Shown here: piece after piece, positions 35,147 through 46,229 of the stretch
Layout of the letters: every line of letters begins with the position of its first letter
How positions within the stretch are numbered: position 1 is the stretch's first letter
Assembly: GCA_016785225.1 (NCBI GenBank)
Contig: JAFBJZ010000324.1
Location: 457,501 to 521,500 of the forward strand
Direction: 5' to 3'
Source: Psettodes erumei
Lineage: Eukaryota > Chordata > Actinopteri > Pleuronectiformes > Psettodidae
Length of the DNA: 64,000 nt
Made by a program: the position numbers and the translations under genes
Notes under the pieces: model-generated
Told to the model about the DNA's origin: nothing
Database searches by the model: none
What the model saw: the letters and a program-made list of their open reading frames with translations, nothing else

Positions 35147-36425
35147 CCTTTCAGTGGTGTTAACAACCATACTGTTTTTAAGTAAAATATGTTTTTTTCA
35201 ATTTGATTAATTTGGTTAGTTTGCTGTTACAAAATGGTTTTACCTTGGGCTTTTATTAATGACAAATACACAACTTACTTTATATTAGTTAAATTAGTGG
35301 TTGCCAAGTTGTGAAAAAACTAACAAAAAATCCAACACAAGCCTGAGTTTACATTCCTGTACGTCCACACCAAGACTTTTCCCTTTTATCGTTGACATTA
35401 TTTAGTAAAGTCGGAGCGTGAGAAACCTGGGAGTGACCCCGTCATGGCGGTCGCTGTGCACCCCCACCCAGCCTGTTGGCTCAGCTCAGTTGTGGTGCTG
35501 GCCTGCAGGGTGGTGGAGGTGGAGGTTGAGGCGGAGCTCTCGTGGTTCCCCCTCTCTCTGCGTGGTGACTTAGCTACGGGAGAGCGTTTGCTCGGCCTGA
35601 TTCGCTTTCGGAGTCAGGATAGTTACAGTAGAAGGTCCGTCGTACATGTATTGACGGCGTGACTGACAAACAGGTGAGGAGGTAGGTGCGGGCAAAGTGA
35701 TTGACAGGTGCTATGACAACGCCAAACTAATCAGTATGTGATTGACAGAAGCCGTGGGTGTTGTGCTCCTCTGCTGGATGGATGGATGGAGGACAGACCG
35801 TCGCACTGACAGGCTGACCTAGATTGTCGGGAGAGAGAGAGGACGAGCAGGAGAGAGAATAAAACAGAGCGGGAAGGCGGGGGGGTTGGGTGGGGGCAGA
35901 CACAAAGAGAAATGGATGGATCACGGCTTCACCTCTGCTCCGTCCTCCCTGTGTATGAAGGATCATTTGCCGCTGTCGTCTCCGCTGACGTCCTCCGTCC
36001 TGTCAGGAGGCTGCAGCCGTCAGCAGCCGGGAAACCGGCGGCGCCTCGCGCGGCGCGCCGGCCCCCGCTGTCTGACACAATCATGCCGTATCACATGATA
36101 CAGCCTCAGCCGTGAGCTTAATGAGGACCAGTCGTGCTCGCCCCAACACATCTCTCAGCAGCAATCACGCTGCAGTAGAACAGGTTGTTTCCAAGCCACT
36201 CTCTCTTCGCAACGCGAAAACCGGTGACGACAGAAGTCCCAAAACTGAGAGACCCAGCTCAGCTCAACCTCCTGTATTTAATGTACTCAACTTTATAACA
36301 TGTGGCACTGAAGGACGCATATTTGGCCAGTTTTTTTGGGCATGCATTCTTCTCCTTTGTCACAACGTGGAAGCTACGTTACCTACAATCCCAGCTCTGA
36401 TGTGGGGCTCCACACCCCCAGCATT

Positions 36426-36443
36426 TAATATATATATATATAT
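36426..36443. repeat. (TA)n microsatellite
   Basis: About nine TA units. Confidence 0.9.
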
Positions 36444-37109
36444 TTTAAAGGTGTTAGGGTCAGCTCAGTTAGTCGTAGGGTCTCATAGTAAAAGCAAGGA
36501 GAGTTTGAGAGTGTCTTTTCTGTTTCATGCAGTGGTAATCTTACTGAGATTAACTCAGTCCCAAATGAATACAAATATATGCGGAGCCGCTGCAGTTACT
36601 TTGGATGCCACATTGATTAGTATCTACAGTACATTGCGCATTATAAATGATTCACGTGACCTTATGATGCATTCATGATTCCGTATGATCATGTATGGAA
36701 GAAAAATACCTCTTAATGTACTGATGTAGCTTGACAAACTGTCTGTATGAATTATGGAGAATTAGCGCTGCTGTCGTTGGCAACATTTTTACTCCTTAAT
36801 GGCAGAAATATTTCCTGCAGTTGGGATTTTAGGAAAGAAGATGGATTCTTGATGGATCATTTTTTTCTTTTCATAATCTTTCTGTACAGTCGGGGGAATG
36901 AGGATTTCCCTTTATTTCATTCAAGAATAAAAACCAACTTGTGGAAATTAACTCAAAATAGGTAAACTGTCGCAGTTTGTCTGCCTTTTAGTTTTACAAA
37001 TTGGATTCATGCAACATAAGAAGCAATTTGTTAACATGCGGACATGTGGACAAACACCAGTATGCGGTCCTCCATGCTGGAGTCGGCCCCCTACAGATTT
37101 GGGTTGGGG

Positions 37110-37240
37110 ACAGAGTCCAGCTGTGTGGTATGCATCCCCGAATAAATTAGGCCAGGAGATGGGAGGAATGTAATTAATGTGCCGTATTATCTGGTTGTCG
37201 TGATGGAAACCGATAATTAAGGATGGGAAGAGCTCTCCTG
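37110..37240. promoter_or_regulatory. Candidate conserved noncoding element
   Basis: The block contains ccgaataaattaggcc, gaatgtaattaatgtgc, cgtattatctgg and ccgataattaagg: homeodomain cores plus a GATA-type word in non-repetitive sequence without an open frame. Confidence 0.28.
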
Positions 37241-37399
37241 CTCTATAACTAGTATTTTTCTCCTTTGTCTTGTGCCTGCGCTCATTTCCTTCCCCCTGTC
37301 TGTCTCTTCTCTGTGTGACATTTAAGACTCAGGAGGGAAGAGACGCTAATGAATCTGTGGGGGATTGGCTGGTCGCATGACGGAGGGTGGAGTCGTGGC

Positions 37400-37900
37400 C
37401 GAGGTTAAAAAAAACAAACAAAAAAACACCTCAAATCACTGGTCTTCACCTCCAAAGAGACGAATAGACCAGTAGCTCCTAACCTTTTTTTCTTCAACAC
37501 TTCCTGTCTTGTTCTGAACGTGTTCATTTGAGCTGAAGCTCTGAGCTCTGGCTGAACTGCTCCAGAAAGTGGATTTCCTTTATTTACCTCCATGCTGAGG
37601 GACATTGTCCTGCTGCATCCCCCAACTTGTGCTGAGCTCTGACAATATCCTTTAGGATGCCTTCATAAACTTGGGAATCGATTTTCCCCTTTAGGATGTG
37701 GAGCGGCGACGTGTTCGCACTGCACATTGTGCTGCGTTTTCTTCACAGACAGTTCAACCTCCGTTTTGTCCACAAAACTTTGTCCCGCTTGTTGTTGTGA
37801 AGTGTGTAGCTGCTCTTTGGTGAACTTCAAGCCCACAGTGATGAGGGCGATAAAAGGGCTGTTTGGTTTGTAGTTGTAGCTCAGATGAAGATCATATTTG
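37400..37900 (-). mobile_element. Tc1/mariner transposase relic
   Basis: Read on the minus strand, four blocks occur in transposase order but in different frames. First is GLKFTKEQLH (37804-37833), matching the 'R-x-x-FA-x-x-H' helix before the catalytic core. Next is a frameshifted KVLWT...EVEL region (37750-37782), matching the block that carries the first catalytic aspartate; here that residue pair is damaged. Then KIDSQVYEGILKDIV (37641-37685), matching 'G-x-M-N-x-x-x-Y-x-x-I-L'. Last is MQQDNVPQH (37591-37617), matching the 'QQDNDPKH' block with the second catalytic aspartate. The 65-bp gap between blocks two and three is too short, so about 25 residues are deleted. With several frameshifts the copy is dead. 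Terminal inverted repeats were not found. Confidence 0.65.
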
Positions 37901-37904
37901 ATAG

Positions 37905-39915
37905 CAAATGAATGCCCTTACTTACTTTTTCTTGCCGCTATGATCAAATGTGTATCAGATGTGCTGCAGTTTAAACTATAACAGCTGCCTGCCTGGGGTT
38001 GAAGCTGATGCAGCCCAAAAGACACTGGAAAAACTATCTGGAAGCTTGGAGCCGCGGCAGAGGTCCTTCCACAAACTTTCTCTCTCAAAAGGTGGAATAC
38101 CTGTTCAAATTGGACATTTTTCATTTCATTGACACTGATTTTCACTGAGAGTTTGAAAACATGCTTGAATTTGATTATTCAAGCAGATTCTGTCCAGACT
38201 GTTGAGACATAAAATTCAAATCTGCTGCTCAATGTCAGCAGCAAAAAAAAAAAAGCATTACATGGTCAGTACGAATTCCTTGTTGCGAGGGACTCATTCC
38301 AAACCGCTGACACATTTTCCAGAGTTCATCGAGGTTATTCATGTAACAGTGGCGTGCCGGGAACTTTGCTGAGTGGCTCCTTACTTGCCAGTAAAAGTTA
38401 AAGCGTGAATGAGTGAACTTCGCTCAAACATTGGCTGTAAAACACACTGGCTTTCTATGGGCGGGCATTCTGCTGGGGTTTGACTACAAGTCTTTTAGGA
38501 AGAAATCATTTTTGAACGACTTCTGAAGTTGCCATGAAAGACTCAGGTTCATTAGCCATGCTCTTAGTGGGAACCGGGCATCTTACTTAGGCTGGGATCA
38601 GAAATAAATAGAAAAACTGGCACCACCAGCTCCGACATCCAGGATTTGAGTTCGACGACAGGGAGCATTACATTCAGTGAGCTGCCGCTGCAGGAAATCC
38701 AACCCAGAGGACAATAAGCGAAAGCATGCCGCGGATAGATGGTGTATGAAATGTTTGTGTGCGATTTAGCTGCTTTGTGCAAAAGATGTTTGTCAGCCAC
38801 CTCTGAAAGCTCAGGTGGAAGAGCGTCCTTGAAGGCACCGACAGAATGAAGCTTTCAGAATTGACCCTCTCCTTTCCAAATGGCTGGCAGTCACATTTTC
38901 CGCAATTTATATTCTTTAGTCAAAAACAGATATCCCGGGAGGAAAAAAAAAAAACAGACAACGTTGTCCAGGATGCATAAGCTCCAGCTAAACTGGCAAC
39001 TGTAAGGTATAGAGTTGCCAGTCATCCAGTACTCCCCAAATGAATTTAAGTCCAGCAACACTATGAATGTTTTTTGCCTTGCGGTTCTTTAAAGGTAGGA
39101 GTGCGCTGATCACTCTCCCCCAGTCCTTAATTACATTAGCTGAACTCTGTACCAATCCAAAATCTGCTGCGCCTTGCTTTTGTCTGAGCCCTTTTTATTC
39201 CATTAAATCAAATAAATCAATGCGCCTCATTCGGCCAGCGCCAGGATCGGACCACTCAGCGGTCTGAGACGTTTAAGAACGTCATAAATCAGACAAGAGG
39301 ACACGCTCCTGACACGTTGACACGTTTGACACGAGTGGATGAGAAAGTGGGAGGGATGAACAGTGCCAAGGAAGATGGAAGCCTGTCAGCTTTAGGAGTT
39401 TTCCTGGAGAGAGAGAGAGAGAGAAAAAAAAAACCCAGACAAAGTTGAAAACAGACCTCACTTTCTTTCTCTTCTCCCTCGCTCTCCCCCTCCATCTCCT
39501 TCCGCCGTTCCTATTTTCTCCTCTGCCCGCCCAGCACAGTCTCGCGAACGCGTCTTTCACATATTCTTTCTTACTTCTCATCTGCGACCCCATCCGCCCG
39601 CCGTCCACCCACACACGCAGACACAAACACAACAGATGTGCTTGAATAAAGGGAGATTGTTCAGCTCGCCATCGTTGTGGCCGAGGTGGCGAGGTGAGGC
39701 GGAGGTGTTCTTGTCGGTGCATGGTTAACACGGGGAGAAACTGCATTTGTTTTATTTTCACGTGGACGGTGACTGCCGGAGCTAAAAATGGCACGATGAC
39801 TCATATTATCTTGATGATGAACAATGATAAAATGATAACTTTTCTTAACAAAGTTACAAGACAGAGAAACCAGAGAATAATTAGGAGACAGATAAGAGTG
39901 ATCGATTGCTTCTCT
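37905..39915. other. Noncoding sequence
   Basis: It contains an A12 run (38242-38253), a 7-bp inverted repeat (gcttgaa/ttcaagc, 38163-38184), another A12 (38943-38954) and (GA)n-A-run at 39407-39433. No gene is supported. Confidence 0.5.
39407..39433. repeat. (GA)n with A-run
   Basis: About nine GA units ending in A10. Confidence 0.9.
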
Positions 39916-39917
39916 TA

Positions 39918-40110
39918 GTGGCTAAAGAGCTAAATGCTAACCGTGACAGTGTCACCAGTCTGCTGTTAGGAGGCCGAACATTTACCACTTTCACCATCTT
40001 AGCTTCTTAGCAGGCTAACGTCCGCCAATTAGCAAGTAAAGCCGGGGCTATTGGGTCATAAAGCAAAGCATTAGACAAAAATAAAAATTTGAGTAACGTG
40101 CCCTTTTTTA
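39918..40110 (-). repeat. Percomorph interspersed repeat, copy
   Basis: The sequence gctaaagagctaaatgctaacc ... tttcaccatcttagcttctt ... caggctaacgt ... caattagcaagt ... gggtcataaagcaaagcatt-agacaaaaataaaaattt follows, block by block, the reverse complement of the fish repeat 'aaattt..ttggtccaatactttggtttatgacc...gctaattagcaa...gctaacatgctaaactaagatggtgaac...tagcatttagctc'. This is the best-preserved copy in the window. Confidence 0.6.
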
Positions 40111-41650
40111 ATAGTTCCAGTTAAAAATCAACTTTTGATAGCCTGAGAGTGGGAGAGCTGTTAAAAACTGAATGGTATTTATTAGGCTTGGCAGCATTGT
40201 GAATTGAGCTTTTTAGGAGAGTTTTGGTCAGATGTCACCGGGTAGAATTATAGCTCACAAACGCACAATGAGTATTTTGAAAGCTGTGGGGAAGGGATTT
40301 AAAAGGGCCTGGATAGCATCCTGCTGACTGTCTGACTCCTCTTCACCTCACTTCATGTGGCCCACAGTGAAGTTGCATCTCTCTCAGTTTGCCTCAGCCC
40401 GATGAATTTGTATGCAATCAGCCAAATAGAATGTTGTTTATGCATTCTGTCAGAAAAACAGGGTAAAAGGGCATCGCAAACGAGCCGGCACACAGACACT
40501 GAGGCAGAGAGCCCTGCTGTGTATCACGTCATTGCTGCTTTTCAGACTGTTGCACTGGTTATACTGATGAAACCTGTTTATCTCTTACTGATAGTGGCGC
40601 TGCTAACATATTTTTTTTCATTATTATTAGATTTTACAAAAGGCTTTTGTTTCCTAAGCGTCATTGACGCTTGTGTGGGAAAGCACAAACACCAGAAACC
40701 ATAGATATCAATTAGCATAAAGCCTCACTTACGCACAATGTACATGGCGTTCAGATATTTTTAGCGTCAGTGTGTTGTTGCACTCAGTACTTGTGGATTG
40801 GTATAAAAGTTGGTGCAGACGTTCGTAGTTCCCTGAGGATTCATCCTGGTGTGTTTTCAGAAAGATGAGTGACAGGATGCGGTAATAAAGACAAGCAGAC
40901 AGGATGCTGCGAGCAGGAAGAGGAAATGGTCCGACCGGTTCAAGGTGACCGAGGGACGGAGACACGTCCACATGTTTGGGACTGATAGGAGAGCTTCAGG
41001 ATCGCACAAAAACTAAACGTGCTTACGGGTTTACGAAAAGTAAGTACAACAGTAATCAGTCATCAGCAGTCTCTACATGTATCTGACAACAAAAGACATG
41101 TAACCTGTTGCTGGCGCGCACACCATCGTCAGCTGATGATGAAGTTTTGTAAAACTGGAGTGTGAATGTCTAACCAGTGGCAAAAAAAAGAAAAGAAGCA
41201 AATAAGCATATTTCTATTAATGTCAGACTGTTCCTCGTCTTATTCCTGGCTCACCTTAAGACACTTTCTTGATTTCTTTGGGCAAAAAGCAAATAAATAT
41301 CTAATATATCCGACTCCAGCCACGCATTGTCGACTTATTGTTTTGTCTTTTATTGTTTTGATGTCTTGTGTTGTTTGTCTTAATTTCAGCTTTTATATTA
41401 AAAATCTTATAAATAGAATTAATGAAAAAGGCCTCGGCCTCCTTAAGGGCTGTGTTTTCCTGCAGTCACAGTGCTGTCAGTGTGGTAACTAGCTGTGGTG
41501 ACACGTGTTAATTTCCTGTGTCTGTGGTGTAATTGCGTGGGATGCTTAAATACAGGGAGGTATGAGGACAAAATGGAATCAAGACAGAGACTAACCTCTG
41601 TCCCAATACCACGTTACGTTTAGTATGGGGAAAGTACTGCAGTATGTACT
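40110..41650. other. Noncoding sequence
   Basis: Mixed-composition unique sequence. Open frames at 40357-40704 and 41166-41492 have hydrophobic stretches but no recognisable family, signal or splice context. Confidence 0.5.
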
Positions 41651-41654
41651 ATAG

Positions 41655-42150
41655 ATTGTACATATATTCATGATCCTAGGAGGATGATCCATCCCATCAG
41701 GATATAATGGCATCTTTTACCAAAATTTGCATGATCAGACACTGTAGCTAACATTTAGTGCTGATCAGTAAAGGTTAAGCACGCTAACATGCTAAACTCA
41801 AATGTTAAACGTGATACTAGCTGGAGGCAGCGTTCATAACGACTTCACCCCTGCAGGGGAAAAAATGCCCCCCCGTCATTCATCTGAATGCAGCCAGTTT
41901 AGTGGCACAGTGGGGGGGGCAGCGCTGGGGGCTCCAGCAAAACAATGCAGGGTTGTCTGCAAAGGAAAAAAAACCAAAAAGTTGAAACAGGCTTAGCATT
42001 TACTACAGTGCAGGGTCATCCAGCAAGGCACTGCACTGGCAGATTACTTTGTAATGTGAACACAGCATTTCCACTGATTACTGTTTGAATCTCTGCAGAT
42101 ATTAGCAATTAGCATTTAGCTCAAAGCACCGCTCTGTCTGAGCTCTGTGC
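41655..42150 (+). repeat. Percomorph interspersed repeat, copy with internal unrelated segment
   Basis: aggaggatgatccatcccatcag, ttttaccaaaattt, acatttagtgctgatcag and cacgctaacatgctaaac (41666-41790) match one half of the family. After about 300 bp of unrelated sequence, gcaattagcatttagctcaaagcaccgct (42104-42132) matches its other half. The gap suggests an insertion or a rearrangement inside the copy. Confidence 0.55.
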
Positions 42151-42979
42151 CCGCTGTCCTGGCTGTCGACGGTTAAGGTGGATTTGTATCGCGCACGCTG
42201 AGTTTTTCTGATTAATTTTGATCAACCTTCACTCCGAACCGGTTGTGTCTGGAAAGTGGTGTGCGACTGGGACGGCCCACACTCAAAGTCTCTTATGTGC
42301 TAAATTAAAGAAATTCACAAGTGGTTGAGCTGGCGGGGGTCGCGTGATGATGAATCACTGGACTTCCCCACATGAGCAGGGTTTAACCTGGGGCCGAGGC
42401 TGAGAGCCGTAACATGTCTGCTGAGCTTTTCTGTTAGGTGTGTAAAAATTTTTTTAAAAAGGAAGCGGTAAGCATTCCTGTCTCTAAATGGCTGTCTGTC
42501 TCCTGTCTGCTTAGTGACACGCTGACCAAAGAATGGGAAGAATGGGGTACAAGCAGGGAAGGAGGCAGTAGGAGGCCAAGGCACCCGGGGAGAGGGGCGA
42601 CTGGAGGGCGTCACGGAGGGGGGAGGAGAGCGGGGAACAGGGAAGGAAACGGAGGCTGGGGAAACAGGGATAGTAGGGGGTTAATAGCGGGGTCTGAATA
42701 GGGGATTAGCCGTCCCCTGCAGCTCCACAAACCCACACACATAATGGATTAAGGCCGCACACCTGAGAGGCCCCGCGCCGGACAAACTCGTAATGACACA
42801 CGCCGGCCCGAGATGCAGGGAGTGTTCTCCCGCTGTAGTTCTGCAGAATTTCAGGGATCTGTCCACTTTATATGACGTGTCATAAATCTAATCTCCTGTG
42901 TCACGCTTGTCTGAGTGAGAGGATTTTCCATCGACGGACAAGGAGGACGAAGAGACGAGGTTCTCCTCGGTCCCACGGT

Positions 42980-43003
42980 ATAATAATAATAATAATAATA
43001 ATA
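42980..43003. repeat. (TAA)n microsatellite
   Basis: About eight TAA units. Confidence 0.95.
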
Positions 43004-43136
43004 TCCCTTGGCAGTCATGGAAATGGTGGCAGACAGCCCCATGTATGATGACAAGCACGAGTGATTTTTTTTTTTTCTTTGTTTTCGTTTTTTGTTTGAG
43101 AAATGTCCTGTGGGTGCAGTGCAATGCCAAAAAACC

Positions 43137-43168
43137 CCAAAACAAAACAAAACAAAACAAAAAAAAAA
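43137..43168. repeat. (AAAAC)n with A-run
   Basis: Four to five AAAAC units ending in A9. Confidence 0.9.
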
Positions 43169-43450
43169 TCTTTCACCGCGCTTGGAAATATTTGTAGGAG
43201 GTAATCTGTCCTTGGCAGGGCTGAGCGCCCAAAGATTAATGGCTAAAGCCCAGATATTGGACCGACTTTCCAGTGCCAAGAATACTGAATTCCAGATAAT
43301 GAAATTATTGGTCAAAAATGTAAGCAACTGTAATAATAAAATATAATGATGGTGATCCTGATGATGCAACAAAAGACTGAGAACCACACAGGACCGTGAA
43401 TGAATCTTTGAGGACATTTTCTGTCAGACTGATAATCAACATACATCACA

Positions 43451-43630
43451 CATTAAATATGTACACATATTATAAAAAAATAAATTACAGTGGAGATCAT
43501 TACAACACATTAAATTTAATATTTTTTAATGTGTTTTTTAAATGTACATATTTGATGTAATGTAATAAATATGAAAATATTTTTAAAAATAAATTACAGT
43601 GGAGATCATCGAAACGCATTAAATGTACAC
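43451..43630. repeat. Tandem duplication, 109-bp spacing
   Basis: A perfect 21-base match, ataaattacagtggagatca(t), occurs at 43480-43500 and 43589-43609. Flanking cattaaat words at 43508 and 43617 keep the same 109-bp register. The unit is very AT-rich. Confidence 0.8.
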
Positions 43631-44497
43631 ACAGTGTAACGGCTCCTGGCCAGATTTTGTGGAAAGAAAAATGTGATCATCATAGCTTTAACTTCTTACA
43701 TAGTTTGTGGAGAGATTCAGGTCTGAATCAGCCAAGTTGAGTGGGCGTCTTCTGAAGTCCTTTGACCACAAAGCCTACATTTGTCTTCCAGGACAGACAC
43801 TTGACACACACTTGATTTCTGTCTGGCGAAAATCTCTTATTAGCCACCGAGCTCTGGTTGCACCGCATCCCCAAGTCCTGCGTGATTCAGATGTGGTGGT
43901 CGGGAGGGAGGCCGCTGATGTTCATGAAACCAGTTAGTTGTGGTAAAAGCACATCGACTGTGACATCACAGATATGCCAACACTAACACAATGTGCATGC
44001 AGTGTGAACTGGCCACCAGAGCTTTGGACATAACCCTAAAGCAACAGTGTGCATGCTCAAGAAACCAAGCTAGCATGGTAGGAGAGGGAAATGGACCCCC
44101 GCCCCCCCCCGCAGCTCCATTACGCTCCACTCATCCCGGCTAATGCAGGAATCAGGAGCTGGCTAGCCCTGTGAGTGAGCCATAGCCACATCTTCCAGGA
44201 GCTAATATGGCTGCACTGCTGCCAAGCCAAGTCCGGTTCACGGCACCTCTCCACATTAACACATGCTCTGCAGCGGGTTTCAGAGGTGGGACGTAACGCT
44301 GGTGCCAGTGCTCATCAAAAAGCTCAGATGACTAACAGCGAAATGTGTGAAAAAATGTTTGAAATGAAGACAACATTTATTCACCGACAGGCTGGGCCAG
44401 CTGTGATGTGCCAGTGCTACCAACCACTCTGGAGCGTGGTTTACAGCTCTTCTTTATGGACAAAAAGAGTAGTGTGTGATCTCAAGGGAATTTAATG

Positions 44498-44513
44498 GTG
44501 GGGGGGGGGGGGG
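44498..44513. repeat. G-run
   Basis: A run of about 14 guanines. Confidence 0.9.
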
Positions 44514-44740
44514 TAGCAGCGTCCATCTGTGGAGTCAGAGGGGGGTCTCTAATCTCTATCTCTGTACCCTCCTGTGCCACAGCATAGATGGACAGAGGAA
44601 ATACTGTAAAATGGCCAGAAGAGAGGGGGCTATTATACTCCAGCAGAGAGGCTGTTTTGAAGGATCAGAGTTTTTATGAGGGCTTAAGGATCAGGGTGGG
44701 TGTGCAGAGCTGATGTGACTGCGTTTGCTTGTGTTTCATT

Positions 44741-44801
44741 TTCTTTCTTTTTTTTTTTTTTCTTATCATGCACAGTGAAGAGTCTCTGCGGATTTGAATG
44801 G

Positions 44802-44836
<35 letters not shown>
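44741..44836. repeat. T-run and (CA)16 microsatellite
   Basis: A T-rich run (44741-44761), then 43 bases, then about 16 CA units (44805-44836). Confidence 0.95.
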
Positions 44837-44839
<3 letters not shown>

Positions 44840-45289
44840 GTGTGCGACATGCATGAACGATGCCGAGGTGCTCTGCATGTTATTATGACAGGTGGCGCAC
44901 GCAGCCCGTCTCGCTTTTATTCTCGGAAAAATATTTATTTTCCCTTATTCACGGTGGTGTGCGTGACATTTATGTTATGACCTTTTTGGCTACAGTTATG
45001 ACAGTCATCACAAGCCCAATTTACAACATTTACACACACTTGCAGCCGTGTACAGTGAGATCGAGCGCACGCCGACGGCAGACATGAACCGCGGTATATT
45101 AAGCAAGTTAGCTGCTTTCATCGATGCTGTAATTATTGATGACGCCATTAAAAGCATCACTGTTAACGTTGTCATTGTACAACTGTCTGAGCAGTATGAA
45201 AATGGCTGAACCCCGTCGTCTTCGTCCTCTGTTCACTCAGCGAACGACGAGACCGCATCACCCGGTAAGATCCAACGACGGCATGTGAA

Positions 45290-45470
45290 GACGGATCACG
45301 TGACAGCCCCCCCGAAAGCTAGCGCCGGTGGGAGGAAGTGGAGTCCTCCATCTTTATATACAGTGACCGACCGTAGTTCAGTAGTTTGGATCCGAGCAGA
45401 GTGGAGTTAGTGGCTTAGGCGGCTCCGAGCCAACGCTGCGAGGAGCACGTAGTTAGCGCAGGAGCATGTG
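45290..45470 (+). promoter_or_regulatory. Candidate TATA promoter
   Basis: In CpG-rich sequence there is a palindromic E-box TCACGTGA (45296-45303, USF/MITF/TFE-type), an ETS-type GAGGAAGTG (45332-45340) and a TATA box TTTATATA (45353-45360). The predicted start is about 45383-45390. A short frame opens at the first good ATG (45466) and stops after 32 codons; it would behave as an upstream ORF. A possible donor GAGAG|GTAATT lies near 45684. No coding exon follows within view, so the transcript is unidentified. Confidence 0.42.
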
Positions 45471-45929
45471 TTCAGCCTTTGGTGTCAGAGCCCCATTAAA
45501 CCCCGGTCGGGAGCGAGGTCGCAGAGCCGGGTCATGTCGAGCCTTTCAGAACAGCAGCTGACACGGGCTTCATCCCGGGTCACTGCACCGCCGATCCAAA
45601 GGGCAGGGGGGCTGGGGTATTAACCGGAGGGGAACAATGTGTGACGTTTGCCACCCTGGGACCGGAGACCTCTGCGTCCGAGAGGTAATTAGCAGGCCGC
45701 GTGTGTTCGTAATGAAGGAGAAAGGCTGTGGTGTTGCTAAACGATGACGGCAAACGAAAGCTGCAAAAAAAAATATTTTCATTTGCATTTCCGCTGAGAA
45801 AAGCAGTGCAAAGGGTAAGACTGTAAATTAAAGCCGTTGTATCATTCAGCCATCGCTCGTATTTAAACTGCCGTCTCTCAGGAGAAGCACAGATGGGGAC
45901 TCGAAGCATAACACCAAGGAGTTTCTCTC

Positions 45930-45953
45930 TTCTTCCTCTTCTTCTTCTTCTTC
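45930..45953. repeat. (TTC)n microsatellite
   Basis: Imperfect TTC/TCC units. Confidence 0.9.
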
Positions 45954-45982
45954 CGTGGCCTCAGGCAGCCCAGCTCCCCTTG

Positions 45983-45986
<4 letters not shown>

Positions 45987-46017
<31 letters not shown>
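45987..46017. repeat. (TG)15 microsatellite
   Basis: Fifteen TG units with an interrupted extension to 46029; inverted relative to the (CA)41 array at 46143. Confidence 0.95.
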
Positions 46018-46018
<1 letters not shown>

Positions 46019-46141
46019 TGTGTGTGTCTGTGCCACCGTGCCTGTGTGTGTTTGTTGGGAATCTCACAGGACATCACAGGGCTCCAAGATGCTCCACTCA
46101 GTGATTAGCTGTGCTCAGCAAGCTCCACAGAGAGCTGCTCA

Positions 46142-46142
<1 letters not shown>

Positions 46143-46225
<83 letters not shown>
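46143..46225. repeat. (CA)41 microsatellite
   Basis: The longest uninterrupted dinucleotide array in the window, 83 bases. Confidence 0.98.

Positions 46226-46229
<4 letters not shown>

Larger units (their letters stand above)
35150..37390. other. Noncoding sequence with a CpG-dense core
   Basis: It includes a CpG-dense stretch at about 35980-36075, a G-rich tract (35878-35897), a (TA)n array (36426-36443) and a motif-rich block at 37110-37240. A 188-codon open frame (36112-36678) runs through the TA array and has no domain, so it is not called. Confidence 0.5.
42150..45240. other. Noncoding, repeat-rich
   Basis: It contains a G-rich tract (42560-42660), (TAA)n, (AAAAC)n, the 109-bp tandem duplication, a G14 run, a T-run and (CA)16. 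Open frames across these arrays are artefacts of simple sequence. No gene is supported. Confidence 0.5.

Noticed and set aside
36112..36678. 188-codon open frame on plus
   Set aside because: It runs through a (TA)n array (Tyr/Ile repeat), has no recognisable family, and its start lacks promoter or splice support.
42851..43417. 188-codon open frame on minus
   Set aside because: It crosses (TAA)n, (AAAAC)n and T-runs, giving poly-Tyr and Phe/Cys repeats. Simple-sequence artefact.
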